From: Nomia melanderi
Lineage: Eukaryota > Arthropoda > Insecta > Hymenoptera > Halictidae
Direction of reading: 5' to 3'
Assembly: GCF_051020985.1 (NCBI RefSeq)
Contig: NC_135010.1
Span: 7,438,001 to 7,502,000 of the forward strand
DNA length: 64,000 nucleotides
In this document: positions 45,315 to 57,250 of the stretch, piece after piece
Layout: every line of letters starts with the position of its first letter
Position numbering within the stretch: the stretch's first letter is position 1
Translations under genes and position numbers: made by a program
Notes under the pieces: generated by a model
Databases searched by the model: none
What the model was told of the DNA's origin: nothing
Seen by the model: the letters and a program-made list of their open reading frames with translations, nothing else

Positions 45315-46650
45315 ATGGAAAGTGGGAAAAGCGTAACTTCGTTGCGGGAAGGCTACCCTTGGGGCGGCTGAAGGAATCTTGCCGAGATTAAAGCGATATT
45401 CTCCTTCTTTTGTCGGGGCAAATTTTCTCCGAGGATCCCGGTTATTAGGGGTTGGTTTCTTCAATGTATTGATTCGAAATCGGGAAGATTAAAATTGAGA
45501 AAAATTAAATATCGAGAGGGATTAAGATTATGGAAGGGTGAAATTGAGGAAAATAGAAGTCGAGAAAGAATGAGTCCAAGAAGATTGCAGTTGTAGAGGA
45601 TTAAAATGGAAATGGAAATTTTGAGAAAATTTTCAAGCTAGGGCAGCTGAGGCTGGAAAAGGTTTAAATTGAGAGTGACTGGAATTGAGAAATCTAATTG
45701 GGAAAGTTTAAAGTGGAGAAAGACTGATGTTTGAGAAGGTTCAATTCGAGAAAGGATAAAATTGAGGGCGATTAAGCTTGAGTAACCTAGAATAGACGAA
45801 ATTTATAATTGGGGATGACTAAATTTGAGTGACCTAACATGGAAGAAATCTAGAATTGAGGACTGAAGTAGAACGTGGTTAAATTCGGGGAGGATTATAC
45901 GGAGCTAGATATACGGATGCTTATTCTACACTTTATTCTATTACTCTTATAAAACTACACGTTTGTTTATCTAGTTGGCGGAAATTTAAGTTTCAAGAAC
46001 ACAGAATTATAATGTGTATTTGTATAATTGCACTCATCAAAATCGTCTTAAACTGCCACCAAATAATATTTAAAACATTCAATACCCGTCAAATCGATGG
46101 GTTCCCTAAATCTAATGTTAAAATTGAGGGCTCCGACTGGGAAAATCAAAAATTAAACGAAATCAAATTTGAGAAAGGTGAAATTTTAAAGAGATCAACG
46201 TTTAGGACGATTAAAATCGTGAAATCTGACCCGGAAGATAAGAAATTAATAAAGACCAAATTTGAAGAAGATTAAATTCTAAAGAGATTAACATTTAGTA
46301 TGATATAAACAATTAAAAATTAAAAAGCATATTTGAAAAACGTTGCACGCGAGGATTACAATTTAGGATAATCAGGTCTGACAACGAGCATGAAATCGGG
46401 AAAATCTAAAATAGGAAGAAACTGAAATCGAGGCAGGCTATAAATGAACAGTAATGCCACTGTACAAAACCGAAACGTGATCCGATTGAAAAGAATCCGG
46501 AGAAAATGAGAAAAGCGTAAGTGTATTGTGAGAAAAGCCATCGTTGCGGCAGCTAAAGCGATTCCAGCGAAATTAAAACGATGTTCTTTTATCCTCGTTG
46601 AAGGCAATTTTCTACGAGGATCCTGTTTATTAAGGGTTGACTCTGAACGT
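45315..46650. repeat. Direct duplication ~155 bp, 1.18 kb apart
   Basis: 45315-45470 and 46497-46650 share, in order, GAAAAGCGTAA, GGCRGCTRAAG, AGCGATATTCT or AACGATGTTCT, GGCAAATTTTCTCCGAGGATCC or GGCAATTTTCTACGAGGATCC, and TTATTAGGGGTTG or TTATTAAGGGTTG. Identity is roughly 75 per cent by eye. Both copies sit beside a degenerate GATTAAA/TTGAG-rich stretch (45470-45900 and 46100-46300), so a larger unit was probably duplicated. Confidence 0.72.
45470..45900 (+). repeat. Degenerate purine-rich repeat
   Basis: Loose repetition of words like GATTAAAATTGAGAAA and GTTTAAATTGAGA every 20-40 bases. A similar stretch lies at 46100-46300 and near 38990-39080. Confidence 0.6.
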
Positions 46651-46679
46651 ATCGTTGCCAGTCGCATTTTAGTACGCAC

Positions 46680-48359
46680 CGTGTGTTAAGCTCTGTGATC
46701 CGGCCGCGCTGGTCTTTGCAGATCCTAGATAAATGGGGCGCGCGGAAGCTAAGCTTATGGGACTTCGCGGATCCCAGACAACTGGGTCTTTAGAATAGGC
46801 GAAATGTTTAGTATTACAGTTGGGTAATAATGTGATATTAAGTTGCTGCGGTGCCGCGGAGATTTTCGAGATAGCTTAGTATCCTCTATAGCTGGATGAA
46901 ACTTACAGGACGTGATGTGTTTTTAATACGAGTATAGATATTGATACGAGCGAGTTGATTTTAATTCATAACGCACTTACTTCAGCCATTATTTTTAGTT
47001 TTACTGCTGGGTTTATTAGAGATGTTTTAATAAGGCCACTGGAATGTACTTGATATTTAATACGTGGATAACGACGCGATTGTAAAATATTGGAAATAGT
47101 ACCTGTATTCAACGAATGGTGTCCAGAATATTACAGATTTCAATGGATATTGCAAGATGTAAGATTTTCTTACTGTTTTCGACCATTATTCCCAGTTCTT
47201 ATCGGAATCTTTATTCGAGACGTTTCGACGGTTAAAAGATCGTTCGTAAGATTTCATTTTTCCGCCATCAGTGGTTGTAAAATATGTTGAAACGTTAAAT
47301 GGAAGTTATTAGACTTATTTCATTAAAATATCAGTGGAGAACATTGCCAATAAATTGAAGAAAATCGTAAACCTTTTTGTCGTCGTCTGCTACCGTTCAT
47401 TATTAAACGGAAAAATTATTCGTCCCGGAGAACAGAGATAATATAGGATCATTACGTATTCCACTTAATAAAGAGGTCGAACAAATTTATATCCTGTATA
47501 AAGAATGACTGAAACAACGTGGAATAAACAGTCCGCAACAAAAAGTCTGTTCACGATCCACCAACTCTAATAATTGCAGATACAGTCACGTGTAACATTA
47601 CATAAATATTCAACATCGATTTACTTCGATATGTAAAAGTATTGAAATCGTAACGAAACGTGTGCACGGACGTAAACATGTTTTCCAATCACGAAGTCAA
47701 GAACGTATGCAACAATATTTCGAATTAAATGGGAAACATAAATTAACTCTCAATTCATTTCAATAACTCCAGAATGGACAATTAAAGGAACTCGACTGAA
47801 AGGAACAAACTGTTATTCAACTAATTGAATTTTCTTCGTTCTTCGTTACGTTTCTGAAAATAAATTAAAGTAACTTCTCGTCGGTTCGCATTCGCATAAG
47901 ATGAGCCAATTTCCTGTCGCGAGTCGCGGCCCGGAAAATCGGTATAAAAACTCGCGAAGATTGACCTAAATCGTCAATTTTTAATTAACACCCTAATTAG
48001 GGTCCTCGCGGAAATCACACTTGAACCGCTCGCAGCTTTTCCCCGCGGTAACCACGCTCAAACGCAGAGCCTAATTATGCTGTAAAGTCCGTCGCGACAA
48101 ATTAATGTAAAATTCGCCAGGCGAGGGACTTTTAGCTTGTGTATATGTGTTCGGAAACGCGGACACGCAAACATCACGCGCGGATTCTCGAGAAAAAGGG
48201 ACAAGGGAAGAGTGGAGTGAAATGAAAAAAGAAATAATCGCACCTGCGCCACGGCGAAGCAGAAATGAGTATCGTTCGTGTCTGACTACCACGATTTACT
48301 GCAATTTTCGAGGGCCAACGTGAAAACTGTAATGTTTTTTTCCCTGTATCTTTGATCCC

Positions 48360-48363
<4 letters not shown>
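46680..48363. other. Unique DNA, no gene recognised
   Basis: AT-rich with a CpG-rich patch at 47880-48260. No convincing frame or inverted-repeat element. Confidence 0.5.

Positions 48364-48402
<39 letters not shown>
48364..48402 (+). repeat. (TC)15(AT)n compound microsatellite
   Basis: A TC run from 48364 to 48393 followed by ATATATATA. Confidence 0.95.
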
Positions 48403-48403
<1 letters not shown>

Positions 48404-49302
48404 GTATCTCTATCTTCATTCGGAAAAGGGCTTGTTTGCATATTTACGGTACGTGTGCACGCGATCGACGCGTAATTAACAGCGGAATAATTAATGGAGC
48501 ATAAACGATCCCTATTGGCAGGCATTTTCAATATTCACAGACTTATCCAATTAAAACGCGAGCAAATATCGCAGAAAATGGATGCTGCACATACGCGTGT
48601 TGGATTCAGGGAAATGAATACCTGTGGAGAACTTGTTTTTGTAAACGTGTCTCCTGACCCTTTGACTAGGAATGAAATGTGTTATTCTTTTTTAAGTGTT
48701 CGTGTGCTTGTAGTTTTTCTAGAAGAATGAATATATTTAAAATTGTTGGGTGTTTAAATTGAATTTTTTAAGTGAAATATTGATTTTTATTATTTTTTCG
48801 TTTAGACTTAAAGAATGTAAGCATATGGAGCATTAGAAAATCTGAATGTGGGGATTTTGTAAATTCTAAAGGTAAATGGCTGATGTGTAGAGAAATCAGG
48901 TGAAAATTAAAATGGAAATGGCGGTTTACCACAAAATTTGAGGAAGTGAATCGTTATATTAATCATTTTGAAAACCACAGATAACAAATGTAGACATACT
49001 CGTACATTATGTCATCGTTGAGTCATGATGACGTTTTGCTGTAAGTAACTAGCACTTTTTATCAGAAGTACGTTAGACCGTAAAGGTTAATACTGTTCAG
49101 AGTGTTTTGCAAGGTTTGCGTCGCATTGCAGCATAATCATGACTTGAATAAATTATTAATATATAAAATGATGTAATATAATCCGTACACAGTATGATTC
49201 ATGGGAATATATTAGATTCACGGGGAACTAAAAGGAAAAAGGCACTCTCGGCAAAAAGGTGCTCAAAAAAACCACAAAAGTTTGCTTTATAAGATTACCT
49301 CC
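48403..49302. other. Unique AT-rich DNA, nothing recognised
   Basis: CCGTAAAGGTTAAT near 49078 resembles a right-hand TTAA-element end, but no matching left end was found. Confidence 0.5.
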
Positions 49303-50780
49303 AATTATATCACTTCTCCCTTTCCCATTTCCACCCCTGTAACAAAACATGAAAGGCAAAAGAGAAGGGCAGATCGTGCGTCGCGAAGGACACAGCCCCA
49401 GCATGGTGACACTGAATTACGAATTCTCGGAGGGTAAAACCTAGAAACAGAGGAGGAGAAGAAAATGACGGAGAATCCCAAAAAATCCCTAAAAATATTG
49501 CTTCTGACGATATCACTTCTCTTTCCCCTATTTCCACCCCTCCTAGCAAAAAGAGGGCCGAAAGGGATGCATAGATCCTGCGTTGCAAGAGAATCTATAC
49601 ACACTTGCAATACAGTAACGCAGAATTATGAATCCTCGGAGAGCGAACCCCATGAAGAGAGAAGAAGAATAAAAGATCAAAAAGATGAAGAAAAATAAGA
49701 AGAGACGGTAAGAAGAAGAAACAGAATAAAGAAATGAAAACGGAGAGCAACAAAAAGATGCAGAAGAATTACAAAGAATGAGTCAAACTCCCAGAAACCC
49801 TCAAAGTTCTCCAGAGATACTATCAACAATGATATCCCTTTTGAACTCGAAAGTTTTTTGCTAGAAATATTCAACACTTTTTGATAAAATATAGACGATG
49901 TTTATTGCGGCGAATGTAACTAATTTAATCGATAAATTAAGGGACGAAAGTATTTTACTTTGATATTTCACGCAGTGACGCATTATACAAAGTTTGATAT
50001 TAAACATCGAACTTTATGATTTTACCGTATCAAACCAAGTGGTGACTGAGAGTCATCTCCCGAGTGCAAAGGGATATCTCTCTTTCCAATTTCTATGTTG
50101 CCAACAAAAAGAAGGCCAACAGGGATGCACAGATCATGCGTCGCGAGAAGGCGTACATCCCAGCACGGTGACTCAGAATTTCGAATCCTTGAGGGACGAT
50201 CCCCAGAAAGAGAGAAGAAGAATAAAACATCAACGAAATAAAGAAACATAAGAAAAAGAAATGTTGAAAAGAAAAGATGAAAACGAAGAACAACAAAAAG
50301 AAGAGGAAGAATTCCAAAAAGCAAGCCAAAGCTTCAAAAACGTCCAAAACCCTTCCATGATATCACTCTTCCTAATTTCTACGCTGTCAACAAAAAGAAG
50401 GCCAAACGGACGCACAAATCTCTACATTACAAGAACGCCTACACCCCAGCACGGTGACGCAGAATCCTCGAAGGGCGAGCCCCAGAAAGAGAGAAGAAGA
50501 ATAAAAGATCAACGTAATAAAGAAACATAAGTAAAAGAAAAGTTGAAAAGAAAAGATGAAAACGAAGAGCAACAAAAAGAGGAGGAAGAATTCCAAAAAG
50601 CAAGCCAAAGCTTCAAAAACCCCGAAAATCCCCTCATGATATCACTCTTCCTAATTTCTACGCCGCCGACAAAAAGAAGGCCAACGGGGACGCACAGATC
50701 TCCGCGTCACAAGGACTACACCCCAACACGGTGACGCAGAATCCTCGAAGGGCGAGCCCCGGAAAGAGAGAAGAAGGTGG
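49303..50780 (+). repeat. Five-copy tandem array, 200-310-bp units
   Basis: Units begin at GATATCACT-like words: near 49305, 49509, 49831, 50359 and 50638. The last is cut off near 50780. Each unit contains AAAAAGAAGGCCAA-like, CAGCACGGTGACGCAGAATCCTCG-like and GAGAGAAGAAGAATAAAAGATCAA-like words in order. Copies 4 and 5 are nearly identical. Copy 3 is split by a family B MITE right after its start. The Lys/Glu-rich frames in the units (for example 50261-50530) recur because the DNA is repeated and purine-rich. Nothing else suggests that they are translated. Confidence 0.92.
49836..50073 (+). mobile_element. Family B MITE inserted at ATAT
   Basis: A 238-base element with ends CCCTTTTGAACTCGAAAG and, in reverse complement, CCCTTTGCACTCGGGAG. 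It shares TGCTAGAAATATTCAA and GGTGACTGAGAGTCATCTC with the copy at 35794. It is flanked by ATAT on both sides (49832-49835 and 50074-50077) rather than TTAA. The uninterrupted units of the surrounding array read ATGATATC at this point, so they act as empty sites. Confidence 0.9.
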
Positions 50781-51405
50781 TCGAAGGCGTACACCAGGGG
50801 GATGGTTCGCTCGCAGCTCGTTGTTCTTCCCCCGCGTAGCCGACGAGCGGGTCGTTTTGTCGCGACGACGATAAAAGCGTCGGACACTATAGTCGGCCGC
50901 CGGGAGGGGTGGTGGTTGGCCCCGAGCAACGATATATTCGGCCGAACGCCCCCGCAATTATACTGTTTATGTAAGGGCGTGGTTTGAAGCGGCGGGACCT
51001 GTGCGACGCCGCTCGGTGTATACATAAATAAAGCCGTGGCTTTATATTGCTTTGAAGATTGGCAGATCCGGCGTAATGGTCACCGAGGACGCAATCAACT
51101 TTCGCTGGTGCCGGCCGCGCGTCTCTGCGATCCTGCGACTACTGTGTCGTTCTCCCCCTTCGCGCCGGGAGAATCCGCAGTTTTCGAGCGTGGCAGGATG
51201 CGCGCGCGTAACGATGATTGACCGATTGTTATTGTCGCGCCGATGACACCGGCGATTGCCGATGACGCGCGGCATGATGAGATTATGGAGGATACGGGCC
51301 TGGAATTGGGATAGAGGTAGTGTAGGGCGAGGAGTTCTCGGAGGGAACGAAGGGAAATGGGAATTTTGTGTTGGAATGTTGTATTGTTGAAAGGTTTTGT
51401 ATTGA
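50781..51405. other. CpG-rich unique DNA, no gene recognised
   Basis: Open frames up to 167 codons overlap on both strands (50651-51545). None shows a recognised domain. Confidence 0.4.
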
Positions 51406-51409
51406 TTAA

Positions 51410-51615
51410 CTCTTAGAGTGCCAACGTCGTTGTGAGCGACGCTGAAAATTGTTCCAAAAAATTCCAGCGTCGCTCTTTGCGACCCTTTGTTCTTGATAGC
51501 GATAAATGTAACGGAAAATATGAGAAATTTCATTGATGATTGCATTTATCGTTATCTAAAATAGAGACGCTGGCAATTTTTGGAACAATTTTTAGCGACG
51601 TTGGCACTTTAAGGG
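51410..51615. mobile_element. TTAA-flanked fold-back MITE, family H
   Basis: A 206-base element between TTAA at 51406 and TTAA at 51616. From AGTGCCAACGTCG at 51417 to 51608 the two halves are largely complementary. CTGAAAATTGTTCCAAAAAATTCCAGCGTC pairs with its partner on the right, and GATAGCGATAAATGTAA with TTGCATTTATCGTTATC. One 12-base bulge (TTGTGAGCGACG) and a central loop of about 25 bases remain. The element is essentially one long hairpin. Confidence 0.9.
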
Positions 51616-51619
51616 TTAA

Positions 51620-51780
51620 CACTGGAACTACCCGACAAAATGGCGGGTTTCAGTTTTCTTGGTAATATTCAAAATACATTGATTTATTTGAATACTATAG
51701 TAAATAAAAAAACTAAAAAAATCTGTTGTTACAATTTTTACAAGAACTATATGTTAATCATATCCTCGACAGTTCTAGTG
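51620..51780. mobile_element. TTAA-flanked MITE, family A, short copy
   Basis: A 161-base element sharing TTAA 51616-51619 with the family H element and ending at TTAA 51781. Left end CACTGGAACTACCCGAC; right end CGACAGTTCTAGTG. The inside (TATTTGAATACTATAGTAAAT) matches the copy at 29044. Confidence 0.88.
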
Positions 51781-51784
51781 TTAA

Positions 51785-54700
51785 TTTGGTAGGGTTTTGG
51801 CCCTCGGATTTGGGGCAAATCGGATATTTCAGTTTTTTACTTGTAATACGAAGGTCTAAGTTTTTTAATAATTTTTTTACTAATATTGAAGGTGAATGTT
51901 TATTAATAAGGAATCTATGAAAAAAATTGGTCATTCTCAGTTTTAACTATAAGTTTTTCGCTGTTATATCTGAACTTGTTGAGATTTTTAGAGTTCGATT
52001 GGTTCAGTAGATGGATTATATTAATCTGGATATTATTATTTAGATTGTTGGAACGGTTTTATTTCTGAGATAATAGTATTTCAAAATTGTGGGTTAGCGA
52101 ATGTGAGAATTGTAGTTTTTGTAAAAATTGTTAACTGCACGGTAAAGTTCAATGTTGGGTTTTTCAAAAAGAGATGATCGTTTTAACAAATTCTGTAATG
52201 TATTGGACTTGATTTTTAGTCAGTTTGACTCAATCTCTAAGAAGTTCTATCCATTATAAAGGCGTCGTTATTTAACGACTGCAGCGTGAACATTCAAAAG
52301 TCTGAAGTTTCTTAATTGTGTTCTAAATTAACTCGGTTAATGCCATTGAAACGCAAGAAAAGCTGAGCAAGACGCAGCCAGGGCACGGCGGTGTATCGAA
52401 TTTCCAGGTGGAACAAAAGAATTCCGGTAAGGTATCTGGAAACGCGAAGAAAGCTGAAACAAAACCCGAAAGTGAGTATTTAACGTTTAGCGAGGGAAAT
52501 AATGAAACGAGATCGTTGAGAGGGAAGCTAAACGTGAAAACGCTGTCGTTGGAGCTGCAGTTGAAACAAAGACGAAAGGCAATGAGAAGAGAGAAACGAT
52601 GGAACGAAGAGAGGACAGAGACTCGCGCTCGTTCAACGATCGTTTATAATCGATGCGTCATCGCAGGGAGCTGATAATTGAACTCTGCCGGTCAATAGTA
52701 CTCAACTATTCTTTACATGCAGTTCTTATTCTTTACAACATCGCTTTAAAGATATCTGAAAGCTAGGCTTTCAATCGGAAGCCTCCTTGACAATTTATTA
52801 ATAATAAAATAAATAAAATAAACATTAAAACTATGAAAAAGGTAATCCGATTACGCATATATTACTAACGGTTCAAATCCACTAATTGATTCGATGACAT
52901 ATTATATGTTATGATATTCAATTGTCAGTAATCTATAATTGAAATTAAACTAGTAATAGTGAATTCTAATTAATAATATATACAACAGACAGTAAATTAT
53001 GTACGAACTGAAATTGTATTTTAATTATTAGTCTCAATACTCGATCCAGCTATTAAAATATTTTTCAACAATTGTCATATCGAAACGTCAATAATTTTCC
53101 TCTAAACAACAATCTCAAAAAGTATTATCAAATTATATTATTCACGATGATTAATCACGATTATAACGTAAAGTACCCATTTGCATAATTTGTTACCAAA
53201 CTCCAAGCTATTAATCACTCAGTTTTAGGAGAGTACAAATAGTCGCCAGTTGGTAGAGATATAGAGATACACAATCAGATCACACTTTACCTAACTCGGT
53301 AATATCTGCGTTACTTTCTCTTCGGGTTGCACAATCAGCGTTACGTCTTCAGTTTAGCTGGAACGGACCAGCGAGCAGTGAACTACCACTCAATTATGAT
53401 TTAAGAGGAAAAAGAATAAGAGGCCGGATCATTGAACCGAACTCGAGATACAGTCGTTTCCTAGGAGCAGATCAGTTTCCCGAGTTCCCGGAGTCTAAGT
53501 ACCCCATGTTTATCGGATAGAGACGTTTCCAACGTTCTTTATTTTTTTGTTTGCCCCACGAAAGTTCCGTGGGGTCGCGATAGGAGTCGCGGAGTTCTTT
53601 CGCAAACGCAGCGGAAAGTTTCGTTCGGTTCCGCGCGACTTCTCGAGTTTAATTCCGCGGAAGCTGCGGGATTTGCTCCGTCCGAGCGTTAATGCCTCCT
53701 CGAATCGGATAAAGTAATATCTCCGCGACGTGGAAATGCTTTAGCGGATGAGGCAAACACGTTAACTTGCATTTCTGTATTTTTGAGCAGGATTATTCTT
53801 GTTTATTTGGCGAAAATAGGGTTTCCTTATTGCTGGGAAATTATTTTAAATATTCCCGGAATATCACCTTCGATATTGATATTGGGAAACTGTTCTCATG
53901 ACAAATTATTTTTCTAGTTATTGATCGTTTTCTTCTGAAAAATTATTTTCTTCATTCCTAAAAAAGAAACTTATTTACAATTTAAAGGAGTTACCTTTGG
54001 TTTTAAATAACCGTTTTTCTTTACTTCTAGCTAGTTTCTGAATAATTCATTGTATCCCACCTTCTACTTCGCAAAAATGAAACATTCGTTGCTTCAGAAA
54101 ACTCGTTTACCCTTTTGAGAAACTATCTCTACCTCGCATTTGAATAATTAATACAAAATAACTTGCACTGTTTGCGATATAAACAACTCCACCGTGCTAG
54201 CCGTTATTAAACTTCCAACCTGACAGAGGTCCTTTATTATGTCCAACTTAAACATACGATATTTAAAGGTACCAGGTAAAATTAAATTTTTCCCTGAAAT
54301 GAACTTCTCCACGCAGCCTCGACGTGGAACATCCTCGAACCACGAAGAGGACAGGTTGCAGGAAATCACGTAGCTTTTCCCTATGGATGAAACAGGTATA
54401 TACAGAGGTTCACAGTTCTCGCCGCCTCGTCGTGGAAAGAAGCGACAGGGCGCTAGGAAATTTTATGCAAACGTCCGCGGATAGCAGTCTTACGGTGTTA
54501 GGCAGAGGAAGCGGCGCGGCAGTGTCGCGACACTCGATATTTGCGTAACGCTATCTTAACGAAGCGATATCCGATGGAAGTAAGCTCCGGGGGAGGCTGC
54601 AGAAGTGGCCGCGGCATTCGGAAACCGTATCTCTGGCCGATTTGAAATTCAACCGGCGCGTAGTCGATGCTGGAACCGGTGTGACGTCATTGAAACGTTA

Positions 54701-54952
54701 AGGCTAGTCCAGACTGAGAGACAACTGTCTGCGAGCAAGAGTGCAGATGAAGATAAAGCAAAAGTTTTGAAGCAATCCGTGGGAAACGAAAGTGGCAGCT
54801 GGAGACGAATGTTGAAGGAAACGTGCTAATAGCTTAGTTTGATAAGATTCTTCTGGTTCTTGGAGATTATTTGCGTACTGTTAATTTTGAACTGAAACTG
54901 GATGTCTATTGTTAAACTTAATGCGCGTGAAACGTGACTGTAACTTTGTTGG
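51785..54952. other. Unique DNA, no gene recognised
   Basis: AT-rich 51785-53220, then mixed and CpG-rich in 53500-53760 and 54290-54800. A possible acceptor/donor pair around 52408-52470 was considered and rejected. Frames of 73-88 codons have no motif. Confidence 0.45.
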
Positions 54953-55268
54953 AATATATTATTGGCTGAAGAAACTTTAGACGGAAATGTTATTGATTGA
55001 AGAAACATTTATTTAGAAATGTTATTAGTTGAAGAAACTATATTTGGAAATTTTATTAGTTAAAGAAACTTTATTTGGAAATTTTATTAGTTGAAGGAAC
55101 TTCATTCAGAAATGTTATTGATTGAAGGAACTTCATTCAGAAATGTTATTGATTGAAGGAACTTCATTCAGAAATGTTATTGATTGAAGGAACTTCATTC
55201 AGAAATATTGTTAATTGAAGGAACTTTATTCAGAAATATTGTTAATTGAAGAAATTCAATTCAGAAAC
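54953..55268 (+). repeat. 31-bp tandem array, about ten copies
   Basis: Unit GAAATGTTATTGATTGAAGG + AACTTCATTCA. Four central copies (about 55110-55205) are almost identical; the flanking ones are diverged. The unit length equals that of the array at 39.1-39.6 kb but the sequence is unrelated. Confidence 0.95.
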
Positions 55269-56579
55269 AATATTTTTCAATATCATTAGATACTGCACCC
55301 ACGTTGCTGATTAGTTATTGATAAATTCACTTTAACAATATTTCATTGCGATACAAATACATTTACCATAATAAAAACATAAAAATTTAATCAGATCACA
55401 TTGAATATCCAGTTTTATTATGCACGAATGTATTCGTGGACAGTTCGCAAAGCCCGCCAGTCTGAAGTAGCCTTTACAGAGAACAGTCTCGCGATCGTAT
55501 CGCGGAACCGAACCGGTGCGTGCGTTTCGCCTCCGCTGGCCGCGCGGCATTGTTTCGGCCGCGGAACGAAGCGCGGCCGCCAGCCCGAGTTACGAAGCGT
55601 TCTGTTATGCGTTCGGCTCTCGTTAAGTTAAATTAATTCCATGCACCGGTATTTTCGCGGTGTTTGCCACGCGTCCTTACCTTCCTGTGTTTGCCACTAG
55701 TATTGTAGATGACTTGTTACCAGTTTCGAATACGTTTGCATTGCGAACAATACACCGAAATTTGATATATTATTGTTTCATCGGAGTATGCGAATGTTTT
55801 GTCTGGTGATATCGTCGGCGGCTAACTTGAAATTGACGGAGGACATTGTTGATTGCTGAATGTTCCAGGAATTTACTAGTTCTGACTGTTTAATCAAGGG
55901 AATGACAATTTTAATATGTTATAAAGGAACTATTGACGCTATTAAACTGAAGATTGAACTGGATTCTAAAACTACTATTGAAGTTTCGCTTCCTCCATTG
56001 TACATTCGCTATTTACATATTTTTCATTTTAAAATTTCAAATTCACTCACCTATAACTTCTCTTTACTATATATCAAAGTTATTCTTTCTTGTAAACCTA
56101 ACAATCCCGAGAGAAGAAATCCCAAACATTGCTAATGCTCCACGAGCAATTATCGAAGACAGAAACAGAACGTTTCTAACTTACAACAAAACTACACAAA
56201 CACCCTCGTAATCCAATATAACGAGCATCTCAACATCCCCGACAACTTTTCAGCTACAACCCACGAAACCTATCCTCCCTCAAAAATTCCCAAATAATTC
56301 ACTGAAACAGCTAACAACCCAAACAGAGATCCTCTCCCACTGCGACTCGTCCCTCCACCTCAACGCACTCGCGACAGGGAACACTAAATCACCGTGCGCT
56401 GCTCAATTGCGCGCAGCGCTCCGCAAATGAAACCTCCTAGGCCCGCTAATCCATTCGACCCCAATAGCCGTCTTCCCACATCCTGAACACAGAAAAATCC
56501 CGACGGAAGGCTCCATCTACTCGCCAACGTCGGCCAATTAGCCGCTCGTCCCAAAGACATCGTCATCCAGCGCAGAACT
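55269..56579. other. Unique DNA, nothing recognised
   Basis: A CpG-rich patch at 55440-55640 and A/C-rich DNA at 56100-56400. No supported gene. Confidence 0.5.
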
Positions 56580-57250
56580 ATCTGCCAATGACGTCACTGT
56601 TTGACAAAGAATCAGCGGACACGTCAACGAACGCGGCGTTATGTGTGCAGGGGTGGCTGAACAGAGGAATCATCGATTGCCCAGCGTTTCTGTTTGCGCC
56701 GGCGATCAAATGTCGCATCGCCGAATTGTCCGGCGGCGTCCGACGCGATATGAATTTTCCCTTGACCGTCCCCCACCCTCCTCGCAACCCCACGTCCGGT
56801 TCTTTCCGTGTTTCAGCCGTTTTTTCCCTCGATTTCCCTCTTCCCGCCCCGCCGTTTTCGCGCTGCGAGACGTCGCTTTTATATTTTCCGGGCGTATCGC
56901 GAGCGAAATTCGAGGTGACACGGGGAAAATCGTTGATAAACTTTTAACGAGATACAGGACGCGCACGTCGGACAGCGCGCGCGCGCGTCCGGGCTTCGAC
57001 GACCGATCGGAAATTATTGGCAAACAGGCGCGCGACAGACTTTCGCGTGGAAAAATCGTGGAAAACGGCCCGTGTCGCCGGCGAAACATTGCGACGCGGC
57101 TTTTTTCGGAGTTGCGGAGCGAAACTCCGTTGTTCTGTACCACGCAGCGGAAGATTTTTACGCGTTTCGTGCTGGTTAACCCGGCTTTTGTTGCTATTCG
57201 CGGCGTCCGCGCGTGTTTCCTGCGCCACGTGGTGAGAGCATTTTAGGCTG
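56580..57250. other. CpG-rich block, no gene recognised
   Basis: Frames of 201 and 119 codons (plus) and 145 and 105 codons (minus) are open at once, as expected of GC-rich DNA. The translations are Arg/Ser/Pro-rich without a domain. Confidence 0.4.

Noticed and set aside
50022..50608. Hydrophobic Phe-rich minus-strand frames that look like membrane proteins
   Set aside because: They are antisense to purine-rich Lys/Glu repeat DNA. The hydrophobicity follows from the TTC/TTT composition.
52408..52470. Possible internal exon with acceptor TTTCCAG and donor GTGAGTAT
   Set aside because: There is no pyrimidine tract before the acceptor, the exon is only 61-63 bases, and there is no neighbouring exon or recognisable peptide.
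56641..57246. A 201-codon plus frame
   Set aside because: It is in a CpG-rich block where up to four frames are open at once on both strands. The translation is Arg-rich without structure.
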